Origin: Magnetospira sp. | Lineage (GTDB): Bacteria; Pseudomonadota; Alphaproteobacteria; Rhodospirillales; Magnetospiraceae | Direction of reading: 5' to 3' | NCBI GenBank assembly: GCA_028277325.1 | Contig: JANQGL010000124.1 | Span: 1 to 5,811, forward strand | Length of the DNA stretch: 5,811 nt | Shown here: positions 1-5,394 of the stretch, piece after piece | How positions within the stretch are numbered: position 1 is the first letter of the stretch | How the letters are laid out: every line of letters begins with the position of its first letter | Notes under the pieces: model-generated | Database searches by the model: none | What the model saw: only the letters and a program-made list of their open reading frames with translations | Told to the model about the DNA's origin: nothing | Position numbers and translations under genes: made by a program

Positions 1-3000
1 GATTTCCTCAACCCGGACGACCCGTTCGACGCGGCGCGCCGCGACCTGACCGGCGGCGCGCCCGAGGGCGAAGACGACAATGGCGGCGGCGGGGACGCCG
101 GCTCGGACGACGACAACGATCCGTCGAATGGCGGTGGCGGCGGCGGCGAGGCTCCCGTCGCGGTGACCGGTCACGTGGTCGACGGATACATCTCCGGCGC
201 CACCGTGTTCCTGGACCTGGATGGCGACCGGACGTTGGACGAGGGTGAGCCCGCCGACGCCGACGGCAGCGACGCCACCGGCGCATTCAGCATCTCCACC
301 GCGAGCGACGGCACCCTCGTGGCGATCGGCGGCGTCGACCAGTCGACGGGCGTGAGCTTCGCGGGCGTGGTTCTGACCGCCCCGGCCGGATCGTCCTTCG
401 TGACCCCGCTGACCTCCCTCGTACAGTCCTACATGGACGTCAACGAGGCGGACGAGGCGACGGCGCTGGCCGACCTCGCGACCGCGACCGGACTCACCGG
501 GGCCCAGCTGTCCGGCGACCCCTACGCGGCGGCGGAGGAGGGCGGCCTGGCCGCATTGAAAAAGGCGTCGGTGGTGATGGGCACCATGATGGCGCTTCAG
601 TCGGCCGGAGCGTCGATCACCGAGGCCTTCGAGGCCCTGGCCGCCGACCCGGCGGTCGATCTGACCGACCCGACCGGCGTCGCCGACCTGATCGGCGACC
701 TCGGCATAGCCGACAGCGCCTACGGCGATCTGGCCAACCTGATCGCCGACGCCAACGATTACGTTTCCGGACTGACCGATCTCGGCCGGATCACCCAGGC
801 CAACGCCTACATCCAGGGCGACCTGATGGGACCGGACGGCGCCGTGGCGTCGGCCGGCGGCGACTTCGGCGACCTGACCTTCGACGCCGCCCTGGCCCAG
901 GTGCGCGGCACGCCGGGCGACGACACCATCCAGGGCACCGAAGGCAGCGACACCATCGATGGCCAGGCCGGTGACGACGTGATCGCCGGCAATGGCGGCG
1001 ACGACCGGATCGAGGGCGGCGACGGCACCGATGTGGCGGTGTTTGCCGGGTCCTACGCGGACTACGCGGTATCGTCCGACGGCGGAACGGTGACCGTGAT
1101 CGGTCCCGACGACGGCAGCTCTCAGCTGACCGGCATCGAAACCCTTCGGTTCGCCGACCAGGACGTGGCCGTCACCGGCCTCGGGTCGTCCGACCTGGTG
1201 CAGGGGACCGACGGCGACGACGTCCTGGCCGGCCTGGAGGGCGACGAGGCGATGTTCGGCCTGGCCGGCGACGACACCCTGATCGGCAGCGCCGGCAACG
1301 ACACCCTGAACGGCGGCGGCGGCCGGGATACGCTGTTCCTGAGCGAGGAGGGGGCCGGTGTTTCGGTCGATCTCGCGGCCGGCCTCGCCACCGGCGAGGG
1401 GATCGGCGGCGACGGCCTGAACGGCATCGAGGACGTGGTCGGCACCGCCTACGACGACACCCTGCGGGGCGACGACGGCGACAACGACCTGGCCGGCGGC
1501 GGCGGCGACGACGTGCTGCGCACCGGCGGCGGCGGCGTCGACAGCCTGGACGGCGGTAGCGGCGAGGATACCTGGGCCCTCGAGTCGGGCGAGAACGTCG
1601 ATCTCGCGGCCGTGCAAGGCCTGGTTTCCGACATCGAGCGCGTCGACCTTGGGGTCTCCGGGGCCAACACCCTGACATTCGAGGGAGCGACCGAGATCGC
1701 CATGGCGACCCAGGAGGCCGAGGGCCTGCTGATCGTCGACGGCACCGGCGAGGACGGTATCCTGCTCGGCGGCGGCGGCACCGCCGGGGACTGGGTGTTC
1801 GACGGGACCACGGCCGACGGCGGGCAATCCTACAACGTCTACGTCTATGGCGGATCGACCGGCGGCCCCGCCACCCTCTGGGTGGACGGCGACATCGCGC
1901 AGGACAGCCTGAACGCGGCACCGGTGGTTCTCGGCCTGCCGGAGATCGAGGGGCCGGGCTACGTCGACGGCTTCGGGACCGACTGGCGGGACGCCTATTC
2001 CGGCGAAGTGGTGGCGACCGATGACGGTCCCGCGCCGACCTACGCGGTGGCGGCCGGCCCCGACCATGGCAGCCTGACCTTGAACGCAAGCGACGGCACC
2101 TTCACCTACACGCCGGAGCCTTTTTACGAGGGCTCGGACTCCTTCGCCGTGGCGGTGACCGATGCGTTCGGCGTCTCCGCGACCAAGACCATTTCGGTGA
2201 CCGTGGCCGATACCTACGAGTCCACGGTGACCGGCACCGAAGGCGATGACACCCTGCTCGGAACCGGGGACGACGACGTGGTGCTCGGCCTGGGCGGCGA
2301 CGACACCCTGATCGGCAGCGCCGGCAACGACCTGCTGGTCGGCGGCGGCGGGAACGACGTGTTCGCCTATGTGCTGGACGACGTGGCGGCCGATGGCGGG
2401 GACACCCTCTTCGATTTCGGCGCCGACGATATCCTGCGCTTCGACCAGAACCAGCACAAGGCGTTCGATACCCAGGGCGGTTACCTGCAGGCCCTGTATC
2501 CGACCGTCGAGACCACGGGCGAAAGCAGCGGCACCTTCCTGACCTTCGGCGGCAATTTCTTCGACGCCGGCCTGCAGGCCAGCCTGCAGGCGGCGGTGGG
2601 GTCGCAGGACGCCGGCAGCAACGCCCTGCTGCAGTTCTTCGACGCCAACGGCATCAACGACGAAGTCCTCGGCTACGTCGGCATGTTCCTGTTCTTCCGG
2701 ACCGAGGACGCCGACGGCACGCTGGGCCACCTGTATTACGCGGCCGAAAACGGCGGCTCGGCCGACAGCTACGTCGAGGTGGCGACCTTCGAGGGGGACA
2801 CCCCGCTGCTGAGCGCCGACCAGATCATGATGAACGTGGTCGGGGTGACGGAAACCGGGACCGAAGGCACGGATTTCCTCTATGGAACCGACTGGGACGA
2901 CGAATTGCATGGTGCCGAGAGCGCGGACTACATCCACGGCTACGCCGGCAACGACCTGCTCGACGGCGGCAGCGGCAACGACAGCCTCTACGGCTACGGC

Positions 3001-3840
3001 GACGACGACCTGCTCGACGGCGGCAGCGGTGGGGACTACATTTCGGGCGGCGACGGCAACGACACCCTGTCCTACGCGAACGATCCTTCGGGGGTCAGCG
3101 TCGACCTGGAGTCCGGTGAGGCATACGACGGTTTCGGCGGCACCGATACCCTGAGCGCGATCGAAAACGTCGATGGCAGCGCTTATGGCGACTACATCCG
3201 AGGCGACGGCAACGCCAATATCCTGGACGGGTCCGGGGGCAACGACTACCTGGACGGCCTGGCCGGCGACGACCGGCTGCTGGGCGGCGCGGGCAGCGAC
3301 CTGCTGATTGGAGGCGCCGGAGCCGACACCCTGACCGGCGGCGCCGGCGTCGACATCTTCAGCTACGTCCTGGACTCGCTTGACGGCGAGGGCGGAGACG
3401 TCGTGCTCGACTTCAGCCGCGACGAGGACCGGATCGGCATCGACGACGGATACGGCGAGATGACCTTCGCCAGCCTGACCTTCGTTCCGACCGTGGAATC
3501 CGGGTACGCGAGCGGCAATTTCTACAACGCGGGCGCCCAGGCCAACCTGACCGGCGCCATCGCGGCGCTGGAAGACCACATGGGGTACGAGACGTGGACC
3601 ACGACCCCGGGCGACCAGGCCTCGACGGTGGACGGTCACCAGGTGTTCCTGTTCTTCACCAGCCCGGACGACCCGAACGAGGGCCACCTGTACTACGCCG
3701 GTTCCCACGCGTTCAACGATCAGGCGCCGTCCGGCGATTCCTACACCGAAGTGGCGACCGTCAACATGGACGACTCCGGGGCGTCGCCGTTCAGCGCCGC
3801 CAACCTGGTGGCGATGTCCGGCGGCGAGCCGGCTCCGTGA
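1..3840 (+). CDS. Giant RTX (calcium-binding repeat) protein, probably type I secreted; 5' partial
   Basis: Frame 1 is open with coding-like GC3 codon use from the first base to the TGA at 3838-3840, so the gene starts upstream; the GTG at 163 is merely internal. Residues counted from base 1: Gly/Asp-rich linker 1-54; a beta module starting VDGYISGATVFLD (about 55-147), resembling carboxypeptidase-regulatory/SdrD-B-like modules near the front of large RTX adhesins; an Ala-rich helical stretch 148-290; then about 35 GGxGxDxxx nonapeptides in six blocks, which bind calcium in this family. A module with a VSDIERVDLG motif (about 528-640) and a cadherin-like/VCBS-type domain (about 641-740) sit mid-protein. 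The C-terminus repeats an RTX-plus-tail unit twice. There is no cysteine and only four lysines, as expected for RTX substrates of ABC/MFP/TolC-type secretion. I see no protease HExxH motif, lipase motif or acylation-type region, so adhesin or surface-layer-like function is inference. No secretion genes are in the window. Confidence 0.93.
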   Translation, partial: DFLNPDDPFDAARRDLTGGAPEGEDDNGGGGDAGSDDDNDPSNGGGGGGEAPVAVTGHVVDGYISGATVFLDLDGDRTLDEGEPADADGSDATGAFSISTASDGTLVAIGGVDQSTGVSFAGVVLTAPAGSSFVTPLTSLVQSYMDVNEADEATALADLATATGLTGAQLSGDPYAAAEEGGLAALKKASVVMGTMMALQSAGASITEAFEALAADPAVDLTDPTGVADLIGDLGIADSAYGDLANLIADANDYVSGLTDLGRITQANAYIQGDLMGPDGAVASAGGDFGDLTFDAALAQVRGTPGDDTIQGTEGSDTIDGQAGDDVIAGNGGDDRIEGGDGTDVAVFAGSYADYAVSSDGGTVTVIGPDDGSSQLTGIETLRFADQDVAVTGLGSSDLVQGTDGDDVLAGLEGDEAMFGLAGDDTLIGSAGNDTLNGGGGRDTLFLSEEGAGVSVDLAAGLATGEGIGGDGLNGIEDVVGTAYDDTLRGDDGDNDLAGGGGDDVLRTGGGGVDSLDGGSGEDTWALESGENVDLAAVQGLVSDIERVDLGVSGANTLTFEGATEIAMATQEAEGLLIVDGTGEDGILLGGGGTAGDWVFDGTTADGGQSYNVYVYGGSTGGPATLWVDGDIAQDSLNAAPVVLGLPEIEGPGYVDGFGTDWRDAYSGEVVATDDGPAPTYAVAAGPDHGSLTLNASDGTFTYTPEPFYEGSDSFAVAVTDAFGVSATKTISVTVADTYESTVTGTEGDDTLLGTGDDDVVLGLGGDDTLIGSAGNDLLVGGGGNDVFAYVLDDVAADGGDTLFDFGADDILRFDQNQHKAFDTQGGYLQALYPTVETTGESSGTFLTFGGNFFDAGLQASLQAAVGSQDAGSNALLQFFDANGINDEVLGYVGMFLFFRTEDADGTLGHLYYAAENGGSADSYVEVATFEGDTPLLSADQIMMNVVGVTETGTEGTDFLYGTDWDDELHGAESADYIHGYAGNDLLDGGSGNDSLYGYGDDDLLDGGSGGDYISGGDGNDTLSYANDPSGVSVDLESGEAYDGFGGTDTLSAIENVDGSAYGDYIRGDGNANILDGSGGNDYLDGLAGDDRLLGGAGSDLLIGGAGADTLTGGAGVDIFSYVLDSLDGEGGDVVLDFSRDEDRIGIDDGYGEMTFASLTFVPTVESGYASGNFYNAGAQANLTGAIAALEDHMGYETWTTTPGDQASTVDGHQVFLFFTSPDDPNEGHLYYAGSHAFNDQAPSGDSYTEVATVNMDDSGASPFSAANLVAMSGGEPAP
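910..1044 (+). repeat. RTX block 1 (5 nonapeptides)
   Basis: Five nine-residue units (TPGDDTIQG, TEGSDTIDG, QAGDDVIAG, NGGDDRIEG and a terminal GDGTDVAVF) form the first calcium-binding parallel beta-roll. It is followed at 1045-1182 by the usual spacer of the family, in which a YADYAV strand leads to GIETLRFADQDVAV. Confidence 0.9.
1207..1581 (+). repeat. RTX blocks 2 and 3 separated by a 34-residue GVSVDL spacer
   Basis: Five nonapeptides at 1207-1341 and five more at 1444-1581 flank a 34-residue spacer (1342-1443) containing GVSVDL and GIEDVVG. LEGDEAMFG and DDGDNDLAG deviate from the calcium-ligand consensus. The same arrangement, with a spacer of exactly the same length, recurs at 2860-3366. 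Confidence 0.88.
1266..1302 (+). repeat. 37-bp exact direct repeat, copy 1
   Basis: This stretch inside RTX block 2 (encoding GDDTLIGSAGND) is identical over 37 bases to 2295-2331 inside RTX block 4, about 1.03 kb downstream. Identity at synonymous positions as well suggests recent duplication or gene conversion between blocks, although strong codon bias contributes. Confidence 0.85.
1582..1914 (+). other. Non-RTX beta module between RTX block 3 and the cadherin-like domain
   Basis: Part of the RTX protein. The pattern (VDLAAVQGLVSDIERVDLG, then ANTLTF, a short LLIVDGTGEDG strand, a Trp and a YNVYVYGG strand) matches a module I know from many large RTX and VCBS-repeat proteins, where an 'IERIDLTG...NTLTL' motif precedes a 'V.G..GD.V' strand. 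The function of this module is not known to me. Confidence 0.6.
1921..2217 (+). other. Cadherin-like / VCBS-type immunoglobulin-fold domain
   Basis: Part of the RTX protein. It opens after NAAPVVLGLP and runs through YAVAAGPDHGSLTLNASDG, FTYTPEPFYEGSDSFAV and a closing ISVTVAD strand. The HGSLTLN...FTYTP.P.Y.GSDSF signature is the hallmark of tandem-95 or cadherin-like domains in bacterial surface proteins, where they act as spacers or adhesive domains. Only one copy is present here. Confidence 0.8.
2236..2847 (+). repeat. RTX block 4 plus first copy of the C-terminal tail module
   Basis: Five nonapeptides (2236-2370) run into a roughly 160-residue tail module (about 2362-2847): FAYVLDD, GGDTLFDFGADDILRFD, YPTVETTGESSGTF, FDAGLQASL, MFLFFRTEDADG, GHLYYA, SYVEVATF and LSADQIMM. 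It resembles the serralysin-type C-terminal beta module in which a LYYD strand and a final 'L.A.Df' helix close the RTX roll. The second copy at the very C-terminus has the same order of motifs. Confidence 0.8.
2295..2331 (+). repeat. 37-bp exact direct repeat, copy 2
   Basis: Second copy of the repeat at 1266-1302, identical over 37 bases and lying in the same phase of the RTX nonapeptide register. Confidence 0.85.
2860..3837 (+). repeat. RTX blocks 5 and 6 plus second copy of the tail module
   Basis: Eight nonapeptides (2860-3075), a 34-residue GVSVDL spacer (3076-3177) and seven nonapeptides (3178-3366) lead into the second tail module (about 3358-3837): FSYVLDS, GGDVVLDFSRDEDRIGID, FVPTVESGYASGNF, YNAGAQANL, VFLFFTSPDD, GHLYYAG, SYTEVAT and FSAANLVAM. 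For a type I substrate the secretion signal would lie within the last tens of residues here. Confidence 0.82.
2951..3029 (+). repeat. 54-bp-period tandem unit within RTX block 5
   Basis: A 25-base string at 2951-2975 recurs exactly at 3005-3029, a shift of 54 bases, which is two nonapeptides (18 residues). Both copies encode the DDLLDGGSG-type core. This indicates local expansion of the array by a two-nonapeptide unit. Confidence 0.8.
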
Positions 3841-3846
3841 CCTGCG

Positions 3847-3890
3847 CCGCGGCGGCCGGCTGATCCGGCGGGCCGCGGAGGAAACCTTTT
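3847..3890 (+). terminator. Possible intrinsic terminator of the RTX gene
   Basis: Seven bases after the TGA, CCGCGGC (3847-3853) and GCCGG (3855-3859) pair with CCGGC (3865-3869) and GCCGCGG (3872-3878), giving a 12-bp GC stem with a small internal loop and a CTGAT hairpin loop. A short T run (3887-3890) follows at some distance. The weak, displaced T tract makes termination plausible but unproven; it could act only as a 3'-end stabiliser. Confidence 0.4.
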
Positions 3891-3991
3891 CGCCCTCCGG
3901 CACCACCCAATCCAGGGGCCGCCCGTTGCCCGGTGCGGTCCCTGTTTTCCGCTCGGGTTCCCGGTCCCTGGTCCGGCCCCGGATTTCACCT

Positions 3992-4028
3992 GATACGGAT
4001 TCCGGATGATTCATTCGGAATCCGTATC
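3992..4028. repeat. 13-bp perfect inverted repeat (17-bp hairpin with one wobble)
   Basis: GATACGGATTCCG at 3992-4004 is the exact reverse complement of 4016-4028. Inward, a G.T pair and three Watson-Crick pairs follow (4005-4008 with 4012-4015), leaving a 3-base ATT loop. The arms are clearly less GC-rich than their surroundings. It may be a dispersed intergenic palindrome, a bidirectional terminator-like hairpin, or a protein-binding operator; the sequence alone does not decide. Confidence 0.85.
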
Positions 4029-4030
4029 CA

Positions 4031-4050
4031 GCCGCCGTTGAGGCGGCGGC
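4031..4050 (+). repeat. Short GC hairpin in the spacer
   Basis: GCCGCCG (4031-4037) pairs with CGGCGGC (4044-4050) around a TTGAGG loop. It directly follows the longer inverted repeat at 3992-4028. Short GC stems are common by chance at this base composition, so its relevance rests on its place in the cluster. Confidence 0.55.
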
Positions 4051-4080
4051 CAGGGGCCGGAAGCCCCGCCCGGCGAGGGG

Positions 4081-4114
4081 CTCCGAACCCCGAACAATCA
4101 TCCGGGGTTCGGAG
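4081..4114 (+). repeat. 12-bp perfect inverted repeat upstream of the small secreted-protein gene
   Basis: CTCCGAACCCCG (4081-4092) is the exact reverse complement of 4103-4114, with a 10-base AT-rich loop (4093-4102). It ends 59 bases before the ATG at 4174, so it could sit in that gene's 5' untranslated region. A purine-rich GGAGGAGG run overlaps and follows its 3' arm. Confidence 0.82.
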
Positions 4115-4155
4115 GAGGCGGATGCGGGGTAGGCTTCGGCCGAGGCCGCGAAACG

Positions 4156-4163
4156 AAGGGAGG
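4156..4163 (+). promoter_or_regulatory. Ribosome binding site for the small secreted-protein gene
   Basis: AAGGGAGG lies 10 bases before the ATG at 4174 and supports that start. It sits outside the hairpins, so the structures upstream do not directly sequester it. Confidence 0.65.
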
Positions 4164-4173
4164 GTCGCGCACC

Positions 4174-4476
4174 ATGATCGTCTGGAAATCCCTGCTGTCC
4201 CTGGGCACGGCGGTGTCCATCGTCCTCGCCGCCCCGTTGGCACGGGCCGGGGACCCGGCCGAGGACTCACCCCAGGAGATGCTGGAGGAGGGCATGCGGT
4301 CGATCCTCGGCGCCCTTGAGCTGCTCTTGATGTCGATCCCGCAGTACGCGGCGCCGGAGGTTCTGCCCAACGGCGACATCATCATCCGCCGGGTCCGTCC
4401 GGAGCCGGGCCCGGGGCCGGACGGCGGTTCCGCCCCTCCGGCAGGCGGCGCCGCCACCGACGAGGCCCGCACCTGA
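4174..4476 (+). CDS. Small secreted protein of unknown function with PEVLPNGDIIIRR motif
   Basis: A 100-residue protein. Residues 1-25 form a good signal peptide (Lys5, hydrophobic 6-20, cleavage after ALARA-like PLARA, leaving GDPAED...), so it is exported to the periplasm or beyond. A short amphipathic helix (about 33-55, EMLEEGMRSILGALELLL) follows, then the conserved segment YAAPEVLPNGDIIIRR (58-73) and a disordered Pro/Gly tail. I recognise this 'EEG...LL...(Y/A)PEVLPNGDIIIRR' layout from short alphaproteobacterial proteins that are sometimes mislabelled 'AAA+ family ATPase'; there is no Walker motif here and no ATPase function should be read in. The role is unknown. It precedes the ElyC-like gene by 83 bases in the same direction, suggesting a link to envelope biology. 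Start choice rests on the ribosome binding site and the signal peptide. Confidence 0.85.
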   Translation: MIVWKSLLSLGTAVSIVLAAPLARAGDPAEDSPQEMLEEGMRSILGALELLLMSIPQYAAPEVLPNGDIIIRRVRPEPGPGPDGGSAPPAGGAATDEART

Positions 4477-4559
4477 CGACCTCCCGGCGCGCGGCGTTTA
4501 CGGCCGGTTAACGGGACCCGGGGGATGATCGCGGAGCGCGACCCTCGGGGACCTGTCCG
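4477..4559. other. 83-bp intergenic gap between the small secreted-protein gene and the DUF218 gene
   Basis: Short GC-rich spacer. I see no convincing hairpin followed by a T tract, so read-through from the small gene into the DUF218 gene is plausible. The ATG at 4525 is out of frame with the downstream gene. Confidence 0.5.
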
Positions 4560-5393
4560 GTGTTCTTCTACGCATCGAAGCTGTTCTGGTTTCTTGTGGC
4601 GCCCGGCAACCTCCTGCTTTTGCTGCTGTTGACCGGCGTTCTGTTGCTGTGGAGCGGGCGTCGGCGGTGGGGAAACGCGGCGGTCTCCCTGGCGGCGCTG
4701 CTCGCCCTGGTCATTGCCGTGGCGCCGGCCGGCAGTTGGATGACGGTACGGCTGGAGGACCGCTTCCCGGTGCCGGATCCGATGCCGGCCCGGGTCGACG
4801 GGGTGATCGTCCTCGGCGGCGCCGTCGACCCGGTGCTGAGCGTCGCCCGCGGCCAGGTCTCGCTCACCTCGGCGGCCGAGCGGATCACCGAGATTCCGCG
4901 CCTTCTGGAGCGCTATCCGCGGGCCCGGGTGGTCTTCGCCGGCGGCTCCGGCGATCCGTTCGAACAGCGGTTCAAGGAGGCCGATATCGTGGCTCCGATC
5001 CTGCTCAAGATGGGCATCGGGAGCGATCGCCTGATCCTTGAGAACCGGTCGCGCAACACCTGGGAAAGCGCCGTGGCGACGCGCGACCTGGTGGCCCCGC
5101 GCCCCGACCGGGTGTGGCTGCTGGTGACCTCGGCGTTCCACATGCCGCGCGCCATGGGGTGTTTCCGGCGCGCCGGCTGGAACGTGGTGGCGATGCCGGT
5201 CGACTACGCCTTTCGCGGACCGGAGGACGTGACGCCCGGCTTCTCCCTGACCGGCGGCCTGTCCACTTTGAGCAGAGGACTCCATGAATGGATCGGGCTG
5301 GCGGTTTACTATCTGGCCGGCCGGACCGATGCGGTGTTTCCCGGCCCTGAAACCAATGGACTCAAGGGATTTGGCGACGACCATGGGACGTAA
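4560..5393 (+). CDS. DUF218 (YdcF/ElyC/SanA family) inner-membrane protein
   Basis: A 277-residue protein with a GTG start; a weak GGGGAC at 4547-4552 is the only ribosome binding site seen. Two hydrophobic helices (about 8-32 and 39-59), separated by the basic SGRRRWG turn, anchor it in the inner membrane. The DUF218 domain follows from about residue 80: DGVIVLGGAV (80-89), VVFAGGSG (124-131), the conserved acidic EAD (140-142), ENRSRNTWESA (161-171) and LLVTSAFHMPRA (187-198). This two-helix plus DUF218 layout matches E. coli ElyC, which is involved in envelope and peptidoglycan or lipid-carrier homeostasis; no reaction is firmly assigned to the family. The next gene, a lytic transglycosylase, begins at or before its stop codon, supporting a cell-wall role. 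Whether it is a true ElyC orthologue or another YdcF-like protein cannot be settled here. Confidence 0.92.
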   Translation: MFFYASKLFWFLVAPGNLLLLLLLTGVLLLWSGRRRWGNAAVSLAALLALVIAVAPAGSWMTVRLEDRFPVPDPMPARVDGVIVLGGAVDPVLSVARGQVSLTSAAERITEIPRLLERYPRARVVFAGGSGDPFEQRFKEADIVAPILLKMGIGSDRLILENRSRNTWESAVATRDLVAPRPDRVWLLVTSAFHMPRAMGCFRRAGWNVVAMPVDYAFRGPEDVTPGFSLTGGLSTLSRGLHEWIGLAVYYLAGRTDAVFPGPETNGLKGFGDDHGT

Positions 5394-5394
5394 C

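Larger units (their letters stand above)
3841..4173. other. 333-bp non-coding spacer rich in inverted repeats
   Basis: The only coding frames across this stretch are Arg/Pro-rich and show no family resemblance. The spacer holds a possible terminator (3847-3890), a stretch with nothing I can name (3891-3991), and three hairpins between 3992 and 4114. Positions 4002-4011 (CCGGATGATT) in the first long hairpin are perfectly complementary to 4096-4105 in the last one, so the two could pair with each other instead of folding locally. No clear -35/-10 promoter is recognisable, but a promoter for the downstream cluster is expected here. Confidence 0.7.

Noticed and set aside
163..165. GTG as the start of the RTX gene
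   Set aside because: The frame is open and coding-like to base 1, and no ribosome binding site precedes it; the upstream bases encode a Gly run.
1172..2089. 305-codon minus-strand open frame
   Set aside because: Extremely Arg/Pro-rich product antisense to the RTX repeats; an artefact of Gly/Asp codon periodicity.
910..3366. CRISPR-like or satellite repeat array
   Set aside because: The periodicity is 27 bases with variable sequence and is explained by RTX nonapeptide codons in an open reading frame.
4053..4082. Additional short hairpins (GGGGC/GCCCC and AGCCCC/GGGGCT)
   Set aside because: Mutually exclusive 5-6 bp GC stems that are expected by chance in this composition.
3933..4319. 128-codon + frame crossing the spacer, with an internal ATG at 4122 preceded by GGAGGAGG
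   Set aside because: The purine run is well placed for 4122, but the product is Arg/Pro-rich, runs through the hairpins and overlaps the signal-peptide gene in another frame. A leader peptide cannot be excluded but is not supported.
4477..4559. Terminator between the small gene and the DUF218 gene
   Set aside because: No clean stem with a T tract could be found.
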